This document shows positions 57,426 through 64,000 of a stretch of 64,000 nucleotides of DNA, one piece after another; positions within the stretch are counted from its first letter, which is position 1; each line of letters begins with the position of its first letter. Both the position numbers and the translations under genes were made by a program. The DNA comes from Antrodiella citrinella (Eukaryota > Basidiomycota > Agaricomycetes > Polyporales > Steccherinaceae), in the NCBI GenBank assembly GCA_004802725.1, contig SGPM01000001.1, positions 310,001 to 374,000 of the forward strand, given 5' to 3'. Under the pieces are notes generated by a model that saw nothing but the letters and a program-made list of their open reading frames with translations, was not told the DNA's origin and did not search any database.

Positions 57426-59778
57426 ATGTCGTCTCCAAGCGTGAAAATGGACATCGACAAGTCTCCTGACAGAAAGTCTCGATCGTATGTATTCTGTTTG
57501 GTTCACCAATCTATCTTGTTGAACCTACAATTTCTTCGCATTAGATCACGCAATCATTCCACAGAAACTCATCGAACGAAACGTTCTCATCGCTCACGGT
57601 CCAGAGACAAGGACAGGCGGGACAGGCGGCGCGAGAGAGATGACATAGATGACAGACGCAGGAGGAGTCGCAGCAGGGACAGGCGAGAGCTTGACAGATC
57701 TCGCGACAAGCCGCACCGCGACAGAGACTACGACAGAGATAGGGAGAAGCGGAGGGACCGTGATGGCGAACGCCATCGTCCCGACAGAGAGCGAGACGAC
57801 AGTCGCCACAGTCGCCGTGATAGAGATTTCGACGACAGGGATCATCGTGAGCGGAGACGCAAGCGCGGAGACGAGGGCGAGGACATTTTAGACGATGAAA
57901 GGAGCAAACGAAGGAGGGAAGTTGGAATTGACGAACCATCACTTCCGCCACCACCGTCCTCCGCAGGCTTACCTCCTCCACCTCCTCCTTTGGACAGATC
58001 TCCTGCGCCACCCAGCGACAGATCTCGCGATTATGATCGCGGCTACAGAGACAGGCCTTCGCGCACATCCCGCTCCCGAGGCCCTCGAGATGAAGTCGAA
58101 GAGCCTCGCTACCGGCGTGGAGAAAAGGGCGGGCCTTCTGAGACCCCCGACAAACTGACCCCACCGCCACCAATTAGGTTCGTCCGGTCTATGAGCACTT
58201 TGGTCTTGATGTTCATATTCTGATTATTACCTGGTAGACCCTCTCCCTCCTATGAAATACCTATGGAGGATCCAAACGAGGAGCCAAGGGAAGATGATTC
58301 TGAAGCCCGCTCTGTATTCGTTTCACAGCTTGCTGCACGCCTCACTGCTCGCGACTTAGGTTATTTCTTCGAAGAGAAACTCGGAGAAGGATCCGTCATG
58401 GATTCAAGAATCGTTACTGACAGAATCTCTCGTCGTTCAAAGGGGTACGCACCTGATTTACTGTCTTCTCTTCTATTGTGCTGATCTTCATTCCAGGATT
58501 GGATACGTGGAGTTCCGCACGGTTGAACTAGTAGACAAGGCCATCAATCTGAGTGGTACCGTTGTAATGGGACTCCCCATCCACATTCAACATACTGAAG
58601 CTGAAAGAAACCGAACTCATGCAGGAGATGGGTGAGTTGGGCCTCATCGCAACACAAACGATACCTGATATATAACCATTACAGAAACCTCAATCTGCCG
58701 CCAGGTGTCACCGCCTCTCATGGCGGAATGCAGTACGTCCTGTCCATACGCTTATTAAGAACAGGCACTTATGACTGTTCCAGACTCTATGTTGGATCTC
58801 TGCATTTCAATCTCACAGAGTCGGATATTAAGCAGGTCTTTGAACCATTTGGCGAACTCGAGTTTGTCGATCTTCACAGGGATCCCATGACCGGACGCAG
58901 CAAAGGCTACGCCTTCGTTCAGTAAGCCCTCTTCGTAACGCAGGTTGTAAATGTCTGATGTCTTCTTAGATACAAACGCTCGGAAGATGCCAGAATGGCC
59001 TTAGAACAGATGGAAGGATTTGAGCTGGCAGGTCGTACCGTGAGTTAGTTCTCATTGAGTCTGCGTATACTCGCTCAACTGCAGTAGCTCCGCGTCAATA
59101 CCGTACACGAGAAGGGCAGTGTCAAGTATACTCAGCAAGACTCATTAGATGAAGCTGGCGGTAGGTCCCATGGCATCATGATATGTTACTCTTACTCATG
59201 ATCCACGAATTTCCAGGGGGTAATTTGAATGCAGCATCTCGTCAGGCGCTGATGCAAAAACTTGCTAGAATTGACGAACCTGAGCCGCGCCCACAGCCTA
59301 TGTGAGTGACTTTATCATTACCAAGCGCGACATCTACTAAGCAATAGACATGATCAGCATGAAACCTAACATTCCTCAGTCGATGCAATCTAGGTCTGTC
59401 CTTTTGAAGAATATGTTCAACCCTGAGGAGTACGTCTTGTTTCGTGGTCTTGTGGTCTCGCGTCCTATTCTGACACCCTTCATCAGAGAAACCGAGCGTG
59501 ATTGGGACAAGGAGCTCGCCGAGGACGTCAAGGGCGAATGTGAAGAAAAGTATGGCCCGGTTGAATTCATCAAGGTGGAAAGAGACTCTGAAGTGAGTGG
59601 AAATGCAGGTCTTCGTCTACATGTCGTTCTGACTTCACATCAGGGCGAGATCTACGTCAAATTCGACGCTATCGAGTCTGCCAAAAAAGCCATTCAAGGA
59701 CTCAATGGTCGCTGGTTTGGTGGCAACCAAGTCTCCGCCGCCTTCATCTCGGACGCGATCATGCAAGCTCACCAGTAA
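57426..59778 (+). CDS. rsd1: RNA-binding splicing factor, Rbm39/CAPER (Rsd1) type
   Basis: U2AF-related splicing factor. Exons: 57426-57484, 57545-58177, 58238-58444, 58497-58631, 58685-58732, 58784-58921, 58970-59039, 59088-59160, 59217-59301, 59358-59429, 59487-59592, 59644-59778; 586 residues. The N-terminus is an RS domain with many RD/RE/RS dipeptides, then a Pro-rich linker. RRM1 reads [20 protein letters not shown] and [14 protein letters not shown]2 reads [19 protein letters not shown] and [11 protein letters not shown] linker ([12 protein letters not shown]) leads to the C-terminal UHM-type [41 protein letters not shown] and [12 protein letters not shown]. The UHM should bind ULM peptides such as those of SF3b155. 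Start is the first ATG after a short leader. Confidence 0.93.
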
Positions 59779-60572
59779 ATTACGATAGGGCACAATACCT
59801 CATTCCAGATTTGCTCGATATTCGATATCCGAGCTTTGGCTGTCGCCAGTTGCTGATACGTTTTGTGACAGATCGGGACCATAGTGGCCTGCTCATGGTC
59901 TTTCTTTTGTTGACTTTATAGGTACCATTCCGTTACAAACTGCGTCGCTTTTCAAAACACCAGCACACTGTACCCGCGCCGGTCTTTGTGAGGTGAATGT
60001 GCAGGTTTAGTGGTGTCCATTTGGACCTCGTTGAATGCTATGTCTTCTCAAGATTATTCATTTTATAATAGATTCATATGATGTGCCATCCCGTCAAGCA
60101 ATTTTGTGCAAAAGGAAGTTGTGCTGACCCCATTTTACTCTGACTGATGATTAAGCAGGTCAGTTTTGTTGTGAAACAGGTACACAATTGCGTCGACAGG
60201 GTGTCCGTACGCTTCTCCCAATTACTCTCCCAGGAGGGAGCCGGTTCAGAGCAGACAGGGTTCCATGTCAGTCGTCGTACGCAACAACAGATTGTATGTT
60301 TTGCGTTGAAATATATGACAACATCTCCCAAGACTCGGTGTTGGTCGACTGATATGCATCAGAGTGTATTGCAGGTCTTAGTCAAGCTTTCAAAAGACGA
60401 GCACATGCCTACCTGATGATCGATGACCGGTGACTAGTGACTTTGCAAAAGAATTTGCATTGATGATCTTTCATCGATTTCATGAAATGCGCACGTATAA
60501 GGCAGTGCCATTCCATTACTTACGAGCCCTCAAACCTTCCAATTACTGAACACCCTTCTCTCACTTCCAGCC
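59779..60572. other. Intergenic region between rsd1 and ridA
   Basis: About 790 bases. A plus-strand frame at 60147-60416 has no domain and no splice support. The end before the ATG at 60573 is C/T-rich. Nothing else is visible. Confidence 0.4.
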
Positions 60573-61126
60573 ATGTCTGTCGAACGTATCACCTCCACGG
60601 AGAACCCCACTTTCCCTCACATCCTGTGTAAGTCGGACCGTATCTCTTCGCATTGCATCTTCTGACTTCGCCAGTTCAGCGCATGCCACCAAGGTCCCTG
60701 GACTGGTCTTCTTGAGCGGACAGACCCCAGTTGATAAGGACGGTAAACTCGTACCTGGGGGTGTCCAGGAGCATACGGTACGAATGACAAAAATTAGTCA
60801 CTTATCGTCATGTGTGATTTATGTTGCCGCCGTAGGCACAATGCATTGCGAACCTTGGAAATGTCCTGAAAGCAGCCGGATCCACCTGGGAGCAGGTCGT
60901 CAAGGTGAACGTCTACCTCAAGAACATGGACGACTTCGCAGCAATGAACGAGGTCTACGAGAAATGTTCGTGTACACAGTCTCATTTTATTTCATTCTAT
61001 TTGTTGCATGAAGGCTAATTTTCTCGCTCAGTGTTGCCCTCGCCCAAACCCGCTCGTACTTGCATCCAGGCTGCGAAGTTGCCAAACGATGTCGATGTCG
61101 AGATTGAAGCTATTGCCGCCGTATGA
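60573..61126 (+). CDS. ridA: RidA/YjgF/Mmf1-type imine deaminase
   Basis: Hydrolyses reactive enamine/imine intermediates released by PLP enzymes, protecting branched-chain and other pathways. Exons: about 60573-60625, 60675-60777, 60836-60965, 61032-61126; 126 residues, the family length. Recognisable stretches are [57 protein letters not shown], and the catalytic Arg segment [20 protein letters not shown]. No mitochondrial presequence is seen. It is about 120 bases tail to tail with the esterase gene. Confidence 0.94.
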
Positions 61127-61245
61127 AACGTTTAGCGTACCGCGTTCAAGTAAATTGTATTCAGCATCCAGCGTTCATTAATTGAACGATGAAAACGTTC
61201 GTATTGCTACGTTCGTTGACCCTCTCGATGTAAACAATAAGGTGT

Positions 61246-62539
61246 TCAGGCCTGGAATGCTTTTGCCAAGGCTGCACCCGCATCCGCCACAAGCTGCTTC
61301 CCAACTTTCAGAACACTATGGGGCATGATCAGTATATGAAATATTTCATGGATGATGACGCGTGCACGTACCCTAAGGGAGAGATCTGTGAGTACAAGTA
61401 GATAAACTGAGAGAGAGCATAGCGACATACCATCTTGAGCCATGATCGGGTGAGGCGCGTCCTTGTAAACTTTAATTTCCACCTCGACACCTGCGGCTCT
61501 CAACTTCTCGCCGTACGCGATTCCCTCGTCACGGAGGAGATCTCTTTCCGCCACGCCAATCCACGCCTTGGGCGCCTTCGCAAACCACTCGTCGGGCGCG
61601 AGAATGGGTGAGTTGTCCCACTTCGAGCGATCGGCCACATTGGGAAGATAGTTATCGCGGAACCAGAGCATCCTTCCGGGGTCGAGAGCGGGGGTTAAGG
61701 CGTTCTCGCGCCAGGATGAATATGGTACGCCATCTGCACCAGCCGTATTATCCGTCACCGGGACCACCAACAATTGCAATATCAGAGGGATGGGCGGCTC
61801 TGCTTGGGATGCCTTGTGAGTCAACACCGCAGCGAGATTGCCTCCACTATGACATGTGACACCCATCAATATCAGTCAGTATCTGAGGAAGATGACATAT
61901 ATACCTTGACGATCCTCCGACGGCAATCTTACCCGGATTAACTCCGATCTCGGACGGACCGTGCTTGAAGACCCATTGCAGCGACTCCCATGCGTCGTCA
62001 ACTGCTGCTGGATAAGGCTGCTCAGGGCCGAGGCGATAGTCGACGGAAACCACCACAGAGTTGGCATCTGACGAGGAACAAGTAGTCAAAAAGAATTTCA
62101 ATAGAGCAATCATAGGTCACTGACTCTTGCACATATGTGTCGAGAACGAATTCTCTGTGCTGATGTTGCCGAGGCACCATCCACCTGGGGACGCTTCGTG
62201 TCAGCATAGCTCATTTGCAGAGAGAGATCTTAGCATACCACCGTGGAAGAAGATGAAGACTGGCCACCCATCCGGCGGTGGAGACCCTTCTGGCGTGAAT
62301 ACGCGCATGTCACAGTGCGAGAGAGGGATGTCTTTGATGTCTCCAACTTTCAGTGGCTCCGATCCTCCAAAGACGGCTGGACCATTGCGAACGGCGGGGT
62401 TCCATGGAACAGAGTAGATAGGTGGTACGAACGCCGTGGTGGCGTTGTGGTGTGCGACATACTCGGGGAGCAATTTGGAGACGAAGTCAGGGTGTATAGG
62501 CTGTAGCACCTTCCTCGTATCAGCTGTAGTATCGACCAT
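61246..62539 (-). CDS. Alpha/beta-hydrolase, HSL-type esterase
   Basis: Exons: 62239-62539, 62125-62184, 61905-62067, 61431-61846, 61246-61385; 359 residues. The oxyanion-hole motif is FIFFHGGGWCLG, followed by VVVSVDYRLGPEQPYPAAV, typical of the hormone-sensitive-lipase family. The nucleophile elbow is GGSSSGGNLAAV (Ser in a G-x-S-x-G context), and the acid and His lie in WIGVAERDLLRDEG and DAPHPIMAQD. Probably hydrolyses short acyl esters or arylesters; substrate unknown. The 3' part is uncertain: the shortest intron (61386-61430) leaves a 24-residue insertion before VLKVGKQLV, while a longer intron would remove it, also in frame. No signal peptide. Confidence 0.88.
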
Positions 62540-62687
62540 GTTGGAAAGGACAATTGTGGAACTCGAGCCAACATACCAGTTGTACTTATAGCACGATAAA
62601 TCATTGGGCGGTCCGCTGCTCCGGCGCAAGCACCTGCTTCGTCAGATTCTGCTTAAATAACTCTGGTAGCGCCGACAAGCGGCATGG

Positions 62688-63014
62688 CCCGCTACTGTTA
62701 GTGCTTAGTTGGAACTGACGAAAAAATTGAGGCGCATACAGCACGGTGAGTATTTCAACGGCACAGGCAGCGATCCAGGCGCACTTGCTCGCGCAATGCA
62801 CACAACTAGAGAACGGCGCGGAAGTAATTACTAGCTCGACGGCATGCCACGGCACGAGGCGGATAACCCAGAGATGGTAACGTTGCGCGGGCCGGTGCGG
62901 GCCGGTGCCTCGAACTCGATCATATCTAAGACCCGCTACCGTTAGGTAGCGGGGATTTAACGCTGTGCGGGCCGGAGCGGGACGGTTTGGGCCGGTGCCT
63001 AAACGGTAGCGGAG
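62688..63014. repeat. Dispersed CCCGCTAC-YGTTAG and GCGGGCCGGT repeats
   Basis: CCCGCTACTGTTAG at 62688-62701 matches CCCGCTACCGTTAG at 62932-62945 at 13 of 14 bases, and an inverted partial copy (AAACGGTAGCGG) is at about 63001-63012. A tandem of GCGGGCCGGT lies at about 62887-62908, and GGGCCGGTGCCT occurs twice (near 62899 and 62989). The block is much richer in GC than its flanks. It could be the remnant of a small transposable element or a regulatory array. Confidence 0.55.
62932..62953. repeat. Perfect 8-base inverted repeat (hairpin)
   Basis: CCCGCTAC and GTAGCGGG flank a six-base loop CGTTAG. It could form a stem-loop or bind a dimeric factor. Confidence 0.7.
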
Positions 63015-63084
63015 TCTTCAGTGATACCGAGTCCGGAGCTTTATAAAGAAACAAAGTATCACCTTCCGAGTCAGACCCATCGCG

Positions 63085-64000
63085 ATGCCATCCCTCGTAA
63101 ACTCCCAAACGCACACTCCCGTTCACCTCGCAAACAATCCGAATAAGGAGGCGTTGGTCGATGAATTCAAAGGTCGTTCTGTAGATTCCCTGCGGACCCC
63201 TGCTGCAGTGATCGACAGGGCTATATTTGCAAAGAACTGTGCTCGGATGCACGACAATGCCCGAGCATGGAAATCAAAGTTCCGTGCACACGTCAAGACA
63301 CACAAGGTATGCAGACGGTCTTCACTGCCAAGAGAAGTTTCTGAATACGCTTCACCAGACGAACGAGGGAACGAGATTGCAACTACAGTCCAGCTCTGAC
63401 AGCACGCATGCCATCGTAGTATCTACACTGATGGAGGCCCATGAAATTGTGAAAGGCGGATTTGTTGCCGATGGTACTGTGGACGATGTGCGTGAGCTTG
63501 ATCCATGAAACCTACTTCAGATGAATTAACGAAGTGAATCAGATACTCTATGGCTTACCTATACCGGTCAACAAGTTGGCAGACCTGTCCTCGTTATGGG
63601 ACACGATTGCCACCTTTGGCGCGACCATCAGGGTCTTAATCGACCACCCTGACCAGATTACAGCTATCGAGCAATTTGAGCAGGGACTGGAGAAAACGAG
63701 AAAGTGGTCAGCGTTCCTCAAGGTGGATTCCGGTGGAAAGTGAGCTTACCTTACACGCACGACAAGGACATATACTGACTGAATCCAGACGTGCAGGACT
63801 AGACCCTTCCTCGGCTGCCTTTAAAGAGGTCCTGGAATGCGCCTTGACTAGCCCGCACGTGGAGGTGTTTGGATTCTATTGCCATGCAGGTAATTCCTAC
63901 GCGTCAACGTCCCCTGAAGAAGCTTCAAAGTTCTTGTCTGTGGAGCTCAACGCAGTCAATGACGCGGCGCGTCTGGCGAAATCGTTCCTGGCAGGAATCG
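63085..64000 (+). CDS. dsd1: D-serine dehydratase / D-threonine aldolase-type PLP enzyme, 5' part
   Basis: Fold-type III (alanine-racemase barrel) PLP enzyme, cut by the window edge. Exons: 63085-63306, 63359-63487, 63543-63739, 63789 to beyond 64000. The PLP-binding Lys lies in FRAHVKTHKTNEG, close to the N-terminus as in yeast Dsd1. Other stretches are AIVVSTLMEAHEIVKGGF, ILYGLPIPVNKL, WSAFLKVDSGGKRAGLDP and VFGFYCHAGNSYASTSPEEA. Yeast Dsd1 removes D-serine with PLP and zinc; the zinc ligands lie in the C-terminus, outside this window, so the choice between D-serine dehydratase and D-threonine aldolase stays open. Confidence 0.87.

Larger units (their letters stand above)
62540..63084. other. 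Divergent intergenic region with short GC-rich repeats
   Basis: Between the start codons of the esterase (-) and the PLP enzyme (+). It holds several copies of two short motifs, described in the next entries, and no gene. Confidence 0.5.

Overview
The window is nuclear DNA of a basidiomycete fungus, most likely an Agaricomycete. Genes are dense and on both strands, and almost every one is cut by many short introns (about 45-65 bases). Several proteins belong to families I know mainly from mushroom-forming fungi: a WW-domain membrane protein, a Rec8 of basidiomycete type, a TPR-less Sgt1-like CS/SGS protein and a GT31 glycosyltransferase. I could join 31 genes from exons; 30 are complete and close in frame, and one runs off the right edge. 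I see no rRNA, tRNA, CRISPR array or intact transposon.

Left third (1-31,000): a ribose-phosphate pyrophosphokinase (-); an FAD/BBE-type oxidoreductase (+); the decapping enzyme Dcp2 (-) and an INCENP/Sli15 chromosomal-passenger subunit (-); the meiotic cohesin subunit Rec8 (+), divergent from INCENP; isopentenyl-diphosphate isomerase (+); a WW-domain membrane protein (-); a 400-residue protein of unknown function (-); mitochondrial pyruvate carrier Mpc1 (+); DNA ligase I Cdc9 (-); and a seven-helix receptor-like protein (+).

Middle third (31,000-49,000): ribosomal protein uS17; a Ppz-type PP1 phosphatase; a drug/metabolite-type transporter; mitochondrial bL36; dihydrofolate reductase; the Sgt1-like protein; a GST-like protein; a GT31 glycosyltransferase; a tandem pair of related small genes encoding HTH-like, SUMO-interacting-motif and SAM-like segments; and a CorA-type metal transporter.

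Right third (49,000-64,000): a coiled-coil protein; Pex16; a cupin; a short-chain dehydrogenase; a ketol-acid-reductoisomerase-like protein with altered catalytic positions; the splicing factor Rbm39/Rsd1; a RidA/YjgF protein; an HSL-type esterase; and the start of a D-serine dehydratase/D-threonine aldolase-type PLP enzyme.

Most genes are housekeeping genes and do not form a metabolic cluster. Several concern chromosome duplication and segregation (cdc9, INCENP, rec8), nucleotide supply (PRS, DHFR) and mRNA handling (dcp2, rbm39). The most unusual observations are a probable 1-base exon in the PRS gene, an apparent excess of GC-AG introns, the HTH/SIM/SAM paralogue pair, and the KARI-like protein. 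All exon joins were made by eye from splice signals, reading frame and remembered family sequences, with no search or alignment; boundaries may be off by a base or two.
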